A stretch of 64,000 bases of DNA from Fasciola hepatica (Eukaryota > Platyhelminthes > Trematoda > Plagiorchiida > Fasciolidae): NCBI GenBank assembly GCA_948099385.1, contig CANUEZ040000105.1:1375001-1439000 (forward strand), given 5' to 3'. Below the pieces are notes generated by a model. It was not told where the DNA came from and did no database searches. It saw only the letters and a list, made by a program, of their open reading frames with translations. This document shows positions 25,204 through 37,177 of this stretch, one piece after another; within the stretch, counting starts at the first letter, position 1; each line of letters starts with the position of its first letter. The position numbers and the translations under genes are program-made.

Positions 25204-27154
25204 CATGTAGTGATCACGTGAAATATCTTGATGTTGCGCTGCAGCGTAGCAAGCTTATCATTAGTCTTACTTCTGGTGTAACCTCAAATGAAGTAGTCTT
25301 GGAGCTACGCGCTAGTCACATAACAACATCCATTGCGTTTGTACTGAAAATCTGTTCTGATAATTCGCACCCATTGTATTTAGATCTTACTGTTTTCCAA
25401 TCGCAGGAAACAACCCTGTCACAGCATTCGTTCAACCCCATGTATTCATTTTTGGCTTATGGCTTCACTGCTATTCGGCTCCAGGCTGTCCGTAATCACT
25501 ATTCCCAATCCGGCCCCTAGGACAGTGAACAAAGCAAATCATATATGTTGGTGGTTTTGCCTCTTGCTCATTCACTTCGTATATTTTTTGTTTGTCAAAG
25601 CAGAAAAACAGTCATAATTTTTGCACACGAATACATTTATGTTTTCTAAATACTATTATTTGGAATTGGGTGTTTTGAACTGTGCGCACAAATATTTCGA
25701 ATGTAGCAAAAACCTTGAGTGGATTCATTTGAGTGAGGTTTAATGAATTGTAATATATGATTCTCAAGGGAAATTTCAGTTGGATGGAATTTCAAAATGT
25801 TTTTGGTAAAATCGGATATTTCGCTTGTGTATTACTGACAGAGTTGTGGTATAGTGTTATTCGAACTGAGCATTATGTTATCCGCACGGTGAATAGAAAG
25901 GATAACAACAACCACTTGCTAAACGAGAAATGGAGAAGGACGGACTTTGTTTTATCCAGCTGATCGAATCGGATCCAATATGACGTCTGTCAACGCGATT
26001 CTATGTCCTGATTTGAGAGCTTTAACTCATGCTTCTAGAATGTCATGCAGACACTCATTGTGCATCTGGTTTAACCCACTTGCCCACAATCATCAATGCA
26101 CCGAGTCATAACGGGGAATCACACAGTGAATGCAGGATTATAAGTTCCACGTATTATTTTTTGGTCATTCCGGCTGACTTTGCAAGACTGGTGGCATTTT
26201 ATCTCTAAATAATGTAATATATATCCATGCGTCGGTGAGAACTGTTTCTCGTCGAACCTCTTCTTTATTTTTCCCGCTAAAATCAAGGGTGAGTTTGAAC
26301 TATAGAAGAGGGAGATGTCCTTGTGTAAAGTGAATGATTTCATTATCTGCTGAGTATTGTTAAAATCCTGACCACTGAAAAATGACAAACGTTGGTAGGA
26401 GTTAGTTCTATTGGAATCACTTCAGGGATTGTTCAGACAATAATCTCCTTTTCGATTATGGTTACTCAGACAGTGGGTTTTTAGTGGTGCCATATGGTGG
26501 CAATTCACCCTTCTGAAAGCTGCTAAACGACCACATCTTTCAACTTCCAGAAACAATGGGACAGCTCTCTATGATAAACGAAGACCAGATTCACCTATCA
26601 AACAAACATTCATGGATAATAATTTTGATGTGTTCACTTAGTCCAAGGTTTCAAGTGGTCTACGGAATTATGTTTTGTACGCTGCATTTCGATATCGATT
26701 AGCAAAAGCTCCGCGTTTGACTTCAGTTTTGCAAAAATGACAACATTAGCGTGTGAAATAAACTGTATCTTCCTCTTTGAATTATCAGGTTAGCCAAATT
26801 ACCATTGCAATATTTTCTGTTCCTTGACCGTATATATGAAGTTTGAATGGATTGTGGTGTATCCATATTCACCTTGTCAATAATCATTCACCACGTCAAG
26901 GACGAGTTGCATCGGTAAATATGAATCATTCAAGTTACCGAAGTGCAAATAATGCAACGCGGATCGCATTGTGTGATGACACTGGAATTCTTGTATTCTA
27001 CCTGAGAAAATCGAGATGACGGATTCTGCCAATATTCATATCTAGTCAGCGCTAGTCCTATTCTATGCTGGTAATTATATAAAATCGATCCGAATTCATG
27101 GCAATGACTGATTTCCACTCTTTTTCACAGTCTCAATCTCTGTGTGAAATGTAA

Positions 27155-27226
27155 GTCTATTGTTGGGAATCGGACCCGAGCCTGCTGGGAGACAGCCAGG
27201 AACCCTTACCACTAGACCACGAGGAC
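27155..27226 (-). pseudogene. Decayed tRNA-Glu-like sequence, A2 copy
   Basis: Read on the minus strand it aligns end to end with the tRNA-Glu genes: TGGTCTAGTGGTAAGG as A box and GGGTCCGATTCCC as B box. The anticodon loop is CTGTCTC, giving GTC (Asp) where Glu is expected, and the acceptor stem no longer pairs. It is probably a tRNA pseudogene or a tRNA-derived SINE head. Confidence 0.7.
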
Positions 27227-27333
27227 ACACGCCGGGGCAAAGCAGCACTATTGAAGACCACATTGCAAAATAGATCTATTTAATTTTTTTGTACTCATTA
27301 ATTTATCTCTCGCATATATTAGTCATTTAACAG

Positions 27334-27942
27334 AATATATTCAACTGTAATTTTCGAATGAAAATGCATAGGGATTGAATGGAAAACTGTTATTGAAACA
27401 TGATATGTATCTTCTTCTCTCGACTTTTACAGTGTGTTCAAACTGTTTAACTGAAATCCAATGTTGTGTGTACTTAATGATATATCACTCGAATATATTA
27501 GTCCTGGCGTTTTTAAACGAATCTATTGGGTGCAGTACCGGGACCACATGACAATTATCACATTACATTCTACTGACTAGTCATCCGTCTGTGTTGCAAT
27601 CTAAGGTGTATCGTGACAGCTTTTTCACATAGTATTGCGACGAAATATATTGTTGCCAGCCATTCGAAATGAATCAGTTCCTTATAAATGTTTGAGTGTC
27701 TGGTAAGGTATGAGTAAGAACTGTATTATATATTTGCTTCCACCGATATAAACTTCAATCACGGATAGATTTATTCATTTTTTTACTCAATGATATACCT
27801 CTCGAAAAAAAAAATATATTCGACTGTAATTTTCGAATGAAAATGCATAGGGATTGAATGCAAAACTGTTATTGAAACATGATGTGTATCTTTTTCACTC
27901 GACTTTTACAGTGTGTTCGAACTGTTTAACTGAAATCCAATG
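27334..27942 (+). repeat. 130-base direct duplication near the A2/B junction
   Basis: Positions 27334-27463 and 27812-27942 are near-identical, running from AATATATTC through a TTTTACAG splice site into the first codons of the exon at 27912. The first copy lacks the rest of the exon. A3 and A4 keep different versions of this stretch, so it was rearranged after the units separated. Confidence 0.75.
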
Positions 27943-28063
27943 GAAGCATTTGTTTAACCATTATAGGGTGAAATTTCGACACACACATGATTTACCGTGG
28001 AATTCAGAGACTAGTGATGAGGTCAATTGGAACGCGGCAAAGAAGACCTGGAGGCATGATTGA
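27912..28063 (+). pseudogene. Same exon as 46176-46381, truncated copy in B
   Basis: TTTTACAG ends at 27911. The frame is equivalent to the B' one through KKTWR, after which a change gives an early TGA at 28063, while the downstream sequence homologous to the B' tail continues untranslated. The first 30 bases are also duplicated at 27432, without the remainder of the exon. Confidence 0.3.
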
Positions 28064-28998
28064 GCATTAAATATATTTGGATTAGTCACGAAGATGAACG
28101 ACGAGATTAGTGATTAATTGACTAGTAACTAAAATTAGACAAGTAAGGTAAGGGATAAGGCTGGTTCCATTGAAAGGTGAACGTGAATGAATTGTACTGA
28201 ATTTCGACCAAGTGGGAAAGTAGGAGACGACTTTGTCGAGTGTGAAATGAAGGCAACGGTCGGTGTTGGATAATAATTACTTACGAGTGAATTTGTTGCA
28301 CGCATTGTAGTGCTAGCCTCAAGATGAAATCGGTGACAATATTAATTTTGCTACAACGAGAAAACATCTTCGCAGACGTGATGATACCGCCAAATCATTT
28401 TATGTTTTACCAAGGAAAATCATGGGTGGACAGTTAAGTCGGTCAAGGAGAATGCAACAATTTGCAAACTGCAGTGCAAGATTATAGGGCCCTCTAGGTC
28501 TTATTAGTCTGAAAGATAAATAAACAAAGTCTCGGTACTTTGAGAATAGAACAGCTTTGTGTGCATACACACAGACACACATTTGCACAAACAGATTTGC
28601 ATAATCCCTTGGGTAACGGAAAGAAGAAGTTCTGGGAGGGATGTTGATTTTCGATGGAAATATTGTGAGTTTAAAGAAAACACATTTCAGCAGCTTGAAC
28701 CACAATGAATTTGGAAGACCTCATCCGCGCATTTTGATACGTTGAAGGGGAACAGAATATGACGCGGGCCAAAAGCAGAGTTCATGTAGGCAACGATTTC
28801 GACTACGCTGTGTTATTACACGATAAAGTGTTGCCATTCATGCAGGCGGTTTGAAAGAATGTCCAGACATTCGTCTCCCTTATAAGGACATCCAAGCACA
28901 GCATCACTGGCGTGTTTACAACCTGTGACAAGTCTACCATTGTAAGAAGAGAAAATAAGGGTGGATAGAATAGTACCTCAAAAATTACCAGAATTTAC

Positions 28999-29048
28999 CT
29001 TGATTAGAAGACAGAAGCTTGTCAACACAAGACGTGATCTGTGTGCAG
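28999..29048 (-). pseudogene. Possible 50-base exon preserved only in B
   Basis: On the minus strand TTTTTTTGCAG precedes 50 bases and then a GTAAAT 5' splice site at 28998. One frame is fully open (CTQITSCVDKLLSSNQ). The matching place in B' lacks about 90 bases including both splice sites. Its neighbour downstream on the same strand is the exon-like sequence paired with 45438, whose acceptor is damaged here. Confidence 0.25.
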
Positions 29049-29089
29049 CTGCAAAAAAACAAGTCGCGAATGGAAGTTAAAATACAACA

Positions 29090-29300
29090 CTCGAATTGTT
29101 CTCAGTCAGAAGAGTGAAACTAGAGAATTATTGGGTGGAGAATGACATTTTCAAGTACACTCAGCAAAACAAATGTGTAGGCCGTCGGAGGATATTTGTT
29201 GGATTCTTTCTCTGGCTCAGATGCAATGCTTACATGTATCCCAAAATCAGGGATCGCCTCAGAATGAAAAAAACGAATAAATAGATTTGGTAACGGGGAT
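29090..29300 (-). mobile_element. RT N-terminal fragment in B (mirror of 45152-45340)
   Basis: On the minus strand it aligns with the B' fragment but is more decayed: EAIPDFGIHVSIASEPEKES, then YTFVLLSVLENVIL. The pair shows that the retroelement insertion predates the B/B' duplication. Confidence 0.55.
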
Positions 29301-29444
29301 GTGTATCAATCGGTCTCACTAACATAAGTGAGAAGTCATTTCTGCCTGCGAACTATCTCATTTTATCAGTGTAAAACACAATGCACATGTAATTTGTTGG
29401 TCCACGTACCCAGTCGTTGCACCTAACGTATTGGTCCGACTGAT

Positions 29445-29651
29445 GTGGGCATCGGAGCCTTGAGGTTTGAACACCACCGTCAGGATTCATATCTCACTTC
29501 AGAAATCCACGCCGTCGATCTGCCATCCATTCGTTCGTGGTTTTGTGGACTCGGATCTGTTTCTGACTCACAGTCTGGCTTTGAGACTAAGCCACCCATC
29601 GAACAATATGTCAGATCATACTCATACGAGTACGAAGCAGTAGGCTTCTAG
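29445..29651 (+). other. 68-codon open frame shared by B and B', repeat-like
   Basis: The peptide includes RFEHHRQDSYLTSEIHAVDL and ETKPPIEQYVRSYSYEYEAV. The B' version at 44810-45016 (minus) has about eleven substitutions but is also open. Next to it lies a reverse-transcriptase remnant on the opposite strand. I cannot say whether it belongs to a mobile element; conservation of the open frame after moderate divergence is mildly notable. Confidence 0.3.
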
Positions 29652-30525
29652 TAACAGTAAAGCTAGCAAGTCGGAGAAAAGTTTCTTCGAAAGAGAACGG
29701 TCTTTTGAGAAAAACCTTGCCGGTACTGGCATTTTGGAAACAAAACAATATCTAAGACCTGTTCTCCAATCAACAAGGTGATGTATCTTACCTACTGTGA
29801 ATCGCACAAGTTATCTCAGAGCACTCAGTAACACTGGAAATGCACTAGCTTAGGATGCTTCTGCGAACACCATACCCAACGGTGGTCAACCGGTCATCCT
29901 CATGGAATTCGGATCAAGAATTCTCGAGTTAGACTCTAGCCACGGCCGGCCACTTCCTCATTCAGAAGTTCTTGAATGACCGCAGAACTCTTCCAGAATT
30001 GATGACCATCATCCTGTAGTGAATAAGGGAATTAAAACGGTTATCATTATTATTAATAATAATTTGATTTTCTAAATTTATAAATCACAGAATGGTCAGC
30101 AGTCGTCAAGGAAAATTCGTCAGTATTCGAACAAGTGATTTGCCACGGCTAATCCGATATCGTTAGTTGTGTTTTCTGTTGACGTTATCGGTATATGAGA
30201 TTTTCATCATATGAAACATACATAAAATGGTAAAACGGTGTACCTTAAGAATGTTCTGTTGTTATCATTCCAGTATATACTACTAAGTATCTAAACTACA
30301 ACTTCAACACCAATAACAAAAAGAAAAACTACTGCTACCACTACTGGCTCCATTAATAATACTACTACCACTACTACAAAATATGAGAACAATAAACACC
30401 TCTATATGACTGAATTCCATGTGTGTCTGATGAGGATGACTCGGTGCTTGTGGACAGGATTCACGAAGATAAATCATTGATGGATAGGTCACAAAAGCCA
30501 TTTCAAAGAACAAATTCGTTGCACT

Positions 30526-30947
30526 GCATGATGTCCATGATATATGTGCACGCTACTCATCAGTAGGACAAGTGAGAATGTCATGAGAATGCAAAATACG
30601 AAAAAGTAATTTTTTAATATGAATCAGTAGCAATAATCCAGTTTGGACCAACTGGAGCCTGGAGGCAGTGATTTTACCAGAGTCATTACTAACCACGCTT
30701 CACTGAAAATCGTCCACTTACACAATAGATTTCTCTCTCTCTATGTCCTTTTGTAGATCTAGCAATGCTTTTGCACATCATGTGCATGACTGCCCAGTTA
30801 CCGGTATTGATGGAAACTATAGCCAGTCTTCAGGTTCAGTAAACATATATACTCAACCAATTCCTGTTTTTTCTATGAAAACAAACTGCCAATCATTTAC
30901 TGAAGAATCACATCAGTTAGCACCAAAATGAGAAATTGATGTGGAGA
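30526..30947 (-). repeat. Block G', inverted relative to G
   Basis: This stretch adjoins the right end of block B. It mirrors 16591-16996, which lies next to block D. An open frame at 30743-30931 covers part of it but has no equivalent in G, so I do not treat it as coding. Confidence 0.75.
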
Positions 30948-33900
30948 CAATCGTCTTTCCATTCTTCTATATATCGTGATTTTACCCGCATCCAGGTATT
31001 CATTCAATCGGGTGAATTGGTATGTTGGGCGAAAGTTGGATGTTTTGGGTTTTATTACTAAGAATTGCAGTAATTGGAGACAGTGAAAAATGATTCCTGT
31101 TTCAGAACTGACGTGAATGAGAATTTTGTAAAGATGGCTTGATGAGCATCCACCAATGGTGATCTTGCAAAATCGATGTAAGTAGTCGGTTATTCACATT
31201 TCTACTAAGTAATTCATCGTGCAATATAATGTGCGAAATGCCTATGAACCTATTTTGTTTGCTTGCAATTAATGTTGAACCTAACCAGTTAGGATGACCA
31301 CGTTTCTTATGCTGATATGCGAACCCGTTTCTGCATTATACATGCACGCTGATTATGAACATGATCCAGATGAATTGATTAATCCTGGCCTAATATACCT
31401 CAAACGGTGTGAATTTCTATTAAACCCATCCTTGGGTGTATAGCAAAACTATCAGCTAGTTACGAAATGCAATGATTGTTACTGTTAAGGGCGGAGATAC
31501 AACGTTCAAACTTGCTTCGAGGATGTTCTGGACGATTTAAAATTTTATGTCGTCCATTCAGCGAATATGGCGGACGTCAAGTCATTCAGAATGCCAGGGA
31601 CTGTTCCATCCGCGTAGATTCCTCCCGCTTATAGGCCCTAGAAATTCTAAGTTGGGTTCAAGTCTGCTTTGTGAAAGCTCCGGTCTATAGTTTTCACAGT
31701 ACGGTACCCTAGCCACATAACTGTGAGACTGACGTACGTATGTAAATGCTATCATTTTGAAAGATCATGGGACTTAGTTAAGTTCCCGGAATAAACTCGT
31801 TCAGAGTTCTGATGTATGAATCAATCGTCTAGTTCTCTTCTAGAAGTGCCAGTTGAGATTTTCAGTCCTCAAAATTCGCAATCACGGCAAAGCCATCACC
31901 AAAGGCTCATACACTGAGGTTCAGCTTGCTCTTCTTGAAGTTGTCCCAGTATAACCTGATTCCACCTGAATCGTTGAAGTAAAACTATATCCCGCCACTA
32001 AGTGTATCTTCACTCAGTTGATCATCACAGATTTTTTTGTATCAGTCTTCTCGATTTCGAACAGGACCGTCTGTCATCTAAGGCACTGATCTCATATTTC
32101 AGTACTGAATATGTGATGCAGACCGTGGGAGTTGCCATGCGCGTCAAAAGCTCACATTTAGTTACTAGGACCTATGTAGCTTTGATGCACCTGCAAATCG
32201 ACTCAAAGCCTTATGCAAGAGTTTTCCTGCGTCCCGCGATTTCCGAATTTGACGTCTACTCCTCGCTACGTAATGATTAGGACACTTCAAACTGTTACGA
32301 ATGGCTCATGTCGGTCTAGAGTTTTTCCTTCGAAATCCGGTGTATGCTCATTCCCGAGTCTTTTGTGCGAATATTTCTCCTTGTTCCAGTTCAGACAGTC
32401 CTGGGCCTCTTGCCATTCTTCTATTTTGATAAATGGGAGGTCATTACTCCTGACCGCAAAGCACGGCTTGAGTGAACATTGTTCCCGAACCACGCTAAAT
32501 GACTCTTAACCAATCATCCCCGAGTACTGGAAATCACTGGAATATCTCCTATTCGCATATATTTGCACTTGTCACAAAGGATTCAATATATCGGTAATGG
32601 GTCGTGACGGGACAGAGGCGCTTCAAGAGCAGATGACGAGTGACGGCCACAAAGCCAGTAACGTGTCTGTGATTTTCGAGGGCGATTGAATTGATGGCTT
32701 TGCGTAAATTTACGCAGAATTCACCTGAGTCAGTCAACTCCCCTAGATGTACCTTGTTCATCTGACTTTCCCAACCACGAAAACTAAACACGCCCACTTT
32801 TCCGAACCGTAAAACACTTACAACACTGATCAACCAACTTTAATTGGATGCTGTAAACATTATTCTGGAAATATGCTTCCCCACCGCATACATGTAACTG
32901 CTTTAGCCAGAGGATGAAGTTACCAAAAACAAGCTTGTTCGCTATCGTGGCATCTTAATCTGAAGCTATTAGTCTAGAGATGATTCTAGTCCATTCCACA
33001 GTGCACTGGCGTTTATCCTGTCGCACTTTGTACATGTGATTGTGTTCAGGAGTCTATCTCACTATCTGGTCGTTTCGCTCAGTCGCATTTGACGTGACTA
33101 GATCATCACGCTTGAGGCCGAACACCAAAATTGGATTTGTTGATCAAACCCGTATGATCCATATAAGTCTTCGTGTTTGTTAACTCGCTTTAGTGTTTAC
33201 AAGGCTGTGACTGTTTGTGTCCCACAGTGGAGTAATTTGATACAACTCCGTTGATTTGTATTCCGTTGGTAGATTGTACACATGTATTGTCTAATATTTC
33301 TCCCCGGATTACTCAAGTACGACGGAATTAGAGTTCTGTTATGTGATATTTATACGATTCGTTATCTCGGAATTATTCAGGGGCTGAACGGAACCTCAGC
33401 ACATTTTGTCCGAAAGAAGAGAAGATGATCAAGCCATGATCACAATGCCTATCAAATCTTAGGAATGAATCCCACGAGAGCTTGCCCTCAGCCTCTTCTC
33501 TCCTCCCCCGAGGTAGCCTTCTAACACCGGCACACACATTTCAGAAATTTTTTACCATAATCAGAGTCAATTTTTCTACTCAGGATGTCAATTTACAACA
33601 AGTGAAGGGAGAACAAATATAAGTTGCATAGATGGAAAGCAAGCTCTCAAGAGTAAGTTTGGAAAGCCACACAGTAAATATGCGCGTTCGAATATATTAA
33701 GCCCCGAGTAACGATAATCTAATAATTTACTCCCCGTTTATTTGTCATATAGGAATGCTGCAATATTTCACGAAGAGGATTGCGGTCAGTTACAGACTGT
33801 CGAAAAGGGGTGTGAAGATTTGAACCAAGGAGCACAAAACGCCAAGTACTCGCATGTCACAGTTTGACCAAAGCCACTGTAGCTGACGATGACCAGAAGG

Positions 33901-35440
33901 ACAGATGAAACAGCACCTGTACAGTGAGTTTATCGTGAGCACATACACTCCTGGAGCTTTGATTTTCTACACTTGCTACTGAGGACTGCAGCAGTAGCTA
34001 CATTTCTCAAGGGGAAAATAACATTGCATTTCTCACTTGATAAGACTGTGAAAGAAACCGAGATTTGCAATTAAACATCCACAAATGCCATTTTTGACAA
34101 CAGAGTGATAAGATAAAACTACCTGCATAAATCGGTGGACCATTATTGGTATATGAACAATCAATAAATCGACTTCGTCAACGCAACTACCGGTTGAACC
34201 TGGTTATTGTATTTTGCCTCATAACGCGCATACTGTGATGAAACGGATATTCACATGTAACTCGTAATTTTCAGTCTCCTGGCAATAACTTCTCCTCACC
34301 GATCATTAGGTGTGATAAACATATTAGTTAGTTATGACAAAATGCACGGTAACTGCGACTATTTTGTGCTCGGTTATCGGTGTTTAGCCTAACATTGGAC
34401 AAAGTTCGTGTGACCCGGTGATAGAGAGTGTCTCCAATGGTTACGCTTAGTTATCAGTTCAAATAACTTTGGTGAGCGTAGGATATGTTGCTAAATTCCA
34501 TTTGACTTCATCTTACAACTTTGAATCGAAGTGGGATTTCAGACTGACAACTTCAATACGTATTCTTTTGATTTTGACCATGTCGATAAAAGTATGGGAT
34601 ATCGGAATAGGTGGAATAGGTTTGGTAATGGTGCCACAAATCGGGCGTCAGAAAACAGTACCGGAGAAGCCGCTGTTCACACCCATCCACCCCTGCATTA
34701 AAGTGGCAAGGATTAGTTTTCATACCCGTATACCGAGTAGGAAAATCGTTATATCAGTCAGAGGCAAGACTGCGTAAACCATGAAAGGACTGGGAGCCTT
34801 GACAAGTTGATCAGATGTGAGGTAATTGGTTCACAGTTTGTTATCAGTCTTATTATGTAGTGCATGACAATCTTCACTGAAGTAACCAACTACAGAATCT
34901 TCGGTATTTTTGGAGCAACACGCAGCAGTTTGTGCGCCTTCCACCACAGCACAACAGTCATTAATCAACGACTGTTCGACAGACTGTCCCACACCTTATG
35001 TAAGCAGTGGAATATAGGATATTTCGACTCACACATCTAAGCAGATGTTTAGACGGGGATCCGAATACCTGAAACTGATGAAAATGGAATTTCGGGCAAC
35101 GCGAACATGATAGCACCTTAGGGCCTAACAAAACTGCAACGCCTCCTAATGGGCATTTTTCGAGAGCAAAAATATCCATCAATATAGGAAAGTGACGTAT
35201 CTTCTTTTTGTGGGCACCGGAAGAAATACACTTATTTGTGATAGTATTTACGATCTGAAGCCACTCGGTTTCTTACCGTATTCGAATGTCTTTAATCCGA
35301 AAAAATATCCGCGAATACCGTTATAATTGCCATCAAAGTTGATCCACAATGTCAGTCTAGAAGTATATTCCTAATGATAAATCAATGAAACCATTTTATA
35401 CTTCTTTTCTCACTCTTTTCTTTTTCTCATCACAATTCTG
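30948..35440. other. Largest single-copy stretch, nothing firmly identified
   Basis: No copy elsewhere in the window and no clear RT, transposase or tRNA motif. Open frames at 32002-32280, 32549-32833 (minus) and 34469-34777 are the longest. The last (102 codons) has no splice signals and a mixed hydrophobic-basic composition I cannot assign. The left half, about 31500-32300, may be old mobile-element sequence, but I found no motif to support it. Confidence 0.45.
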
Positions 35441-35444
35441 ATCA

Positions 35445-35520
35445 GCCGGAACGGGACTTGAATCCGCGCAATGACGCACAGCGAATGACTTATATCTCAT
35501 GCGATCTACCAGGTGAATTA
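35445..35520 (-). pseudogene. tRNA-like remnant (possible SINE head)
   Basis: Read on the minus strand, an A-box-like TTCACCTGGTAGATCGCA is followed 40 bases later by a B box GGATTCAAGTCCC. Pairing of the acceptor ends is poor. It lies about 500 bases from the next tRNA-like sequence, on the same strand. Confidence 0.4.
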
Positions 35521-35960
35521 CTAAATCAAACAGAACTCAGTGGACAACATGTAAATGGATTGAGAATGACACACCGTTGAATATTTTGTATTCAATTTAC
35601 TTCACATATATCAATACTGCAGTTGGGTAGCTGATGAGATAATCGTGATTAGGAAAAATGGAGAAAAAAAACATCCGGAAAAAAGCAGAAGTAATTATCT
35701 CCATGGAAAAACTGATTACTGACATCAGTTTTTCGTAGAAGGATTAAGCCAAATTCATATTATCATGTGACCAGACGGTAGACGCACCATGTCACGGGTT
35801 TCCAACAGGCACCAGATAATGTCATCTCGTGTAAAGCGAACAACGTGGACTCACTTATTCATCTAATCATCTAGATAGCCAACTAACTGACTGACTGCTA
35901 CCTGGTGATGGTGATCAATATTCCATATTAGGTCTGGTTGAACGCGCTAAAATAACTGCA

Positions 35961-36032
35961 CTCCTACACCGAGATTCGAACACGGGCCGCCTGGGGAACA
36001 GCCAGGAATCACAACCATTAGACCACGCGGGA
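35961..36032 (-). pseudogene. tRNA-Glu-derived pseudogene with anticodon GTT
   Basis: On the minus strand the 72 bases follow the local tRNA-Glu sequence closely (GTGGTCTAATGG, CCTGG stem, GGCGGCCCG, TTCGAAT). The acceptor stem has one mismatch and two wobble pairs, and the T stem has one mismatch. The anticodon loop is CTGTTCC, which changes the anticodon to GTT (Asn). It might still fold, but the mixed identity argues for a pseudogene. Confidence 0.65.
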
Positions 36033-36071
36033 ATTACTAGTCACGATCAATGGTCGGGCACTCCCTTACAA

Positions 36072-36330
36072 TACCATAACAAACCATACCATACCATACC
36101 GTAAACGAGCAATGCCTACACAAATAACATGACAAATAAGAATAACACTCACTCTGGCTAGCTGACCTACCGGGGCTCAGTCAACTTTTCACGCACACAC
36201 AGGTTCCTCACACACTAAGAGAACACAAACAACTCATCACCCACCGGTAAATACACACAACACACATTTCTCTCTTTCATTGACATTCTCTCTCGCTCTC
36301 TCTCTACTACTGTCTCTCTCTCTCTCTCTC
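36072..36330. repeat. Simple-repeat cluster (CCATA, CACA, TCTC)
   Basis: A short ACCATACC run lies near 36085, scattered ACAC between 36190 and 36265, and a TCTC tract at 36286-36330. A further (ACATC)n run is at 36660-36688. The cluster surrounds tRNA-like remnants. Confidence 0.85.
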
Positions 36331-36459
36331 CATATATACATTGCTTGTTCTTCGAGTACGCAGCTCAGTTGTATCTGAACTGATATATCTTAGTCTCACC
36401 AAAGGACGAGGTGAAAAGTGAGACAGAGAGAGAATCATAGAGAGAAGATAAATAGCAAA

Positions 36460-36532
36460 TGGCTCCACCCACGCTCGAACTGGGGACCTCCTGTGTGTTA
36501 GACAGACGTAATAACCAATATACCACGGAACC
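36460..36532 (-). pseudogene. tRNA-Val(AAC)-like sequence, probably a pseudogene
   Basis: On the minus strand it reads as a cloverleaf. The acceptor is GGTTCCG with TGGAGCC, the D arm contains TGGTATATTGGTTA, the anticodon stem is TCTGT/ACAGG with loop CTAACAC (anticodon AAC) and the T loop is TTCGAGC. The conserved 53-61 pair of the T stem is a G-G mismatch. The arrangement resembles metazoan tRNA-Val. The mismatch and lack of a nearby T run suggest a pseudogene or SINE head. Confidence 0.55.
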
Positions 36533-36689
36533 CCAAACCTCATGCCACGTCCACACCTCCACACATCCACCGAACACACACAGCATATCCATCATCATAC
36601 TCATCTGGAACACTGACAACTAAATCTCGCACCCAAAACACGAAAAAAAAACACACTCACGTCACATCACATCACATCACATCAAATCA

Positions 36690-37177
36690 CCTCATTCACG
36701 GCGTTTGGTTAAAAAGCATTTGAGCCCTTTTTTCTTACATTTTTTGTCCTTTTGTATGCCACACGCTTCTGACCCCAGTCTCGCATCTGAGTGCGGAAAA
36801 CGTGTTTTAAACTGTATAGAGTCGGAAGTGTGCAAGGCCTGGTAGTCTAGCATCGGTTAAAAGCTTGGCTAGACCAACTAGGGCACTGGTGAGAAACCCT
36901 CAACTACAGCAGAATGCCCTACTCGGCTCTAGGGCCCCTACCATGACAGTAGTGGAGAAGTCACGTGCGTGGTCGAAAATAGTTGTAATCGAAGACGTGC
37001 TGGAAGATGAAAATTGGCAGTACTGTCCGAAGTTGTAAGACGGCGATTCTTTCCAGCCTGGATATTAGGGCAACTCCCATATAGATGGATTGGGAGTCGT
37101 CGGAAGTCCTAGATCATCAGCCGGCGACAAGCACACTGATGGGGATGACCGATGCAAAATCTTGCCATCGTCTCAGG
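36690..37177. other. Unassigned 490-base segment at the centre of symmetry
   Basis: This segment has slightly higher GC than its surroundings and no long open frame. It sits at the centre of the A2+B / B'+A4 inverted duplication and stops abruptly at the start of F2. It could be a separate insertion. Confidence 0.4.

Larger units (their letters stand above)
19456..27765 (+). repeat. Segmental duplication unit A, copy A2 (longest intact copy)
   Basis: This copy is direct to A1 (offset 20014) and to A3 (offset about 31088). It starts where homology to A3 begins at an AGATAGCAC motif, and it ends at 27765, where A3 switches to block D'. It carries the conserved open frame (about 21842), a tRNA-Glu gene (24308), an AT microsatellite (25163) and a decayed tRNA on the minus strand (27155). 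Compared with A3 it has lost about 100 bases near 24720 and a further stretch near 24830. Confidence 0.9.
27766..30524 (+). repeat. Block B, left arm of inverted duplication with 43456-46548
   Basis: This block continues directly from A2 and is matched in inverted order by 43456-46548. Markers shared in mirrored order include a terminal-exon-like frame at 27912, an RT remnant near 29090, a 68-codon frame at 29445 and a short AGT-type repeat near 30340. Compared with B' it keeps an extra 90 bases or so around 28990-29060 that hold a possible exon. It lacks roughly 350 bases found in B' near 44420-44790. The two are clearly more diverged than A4 and A3. Confidence 0.85.

Noticed and set aside
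32002..32833. Series of 68-98-codon frames on both strands as a possible retroelement pol
   Set aside because: I could not find RT, RNase H, integrase or protease motifs in any frame.
34469..34777. 102-codon frame in the single-copy stretch
   Set aside because: No splice sites at sensible places and no recognisable domain; left only as part of the unassigned stretch.
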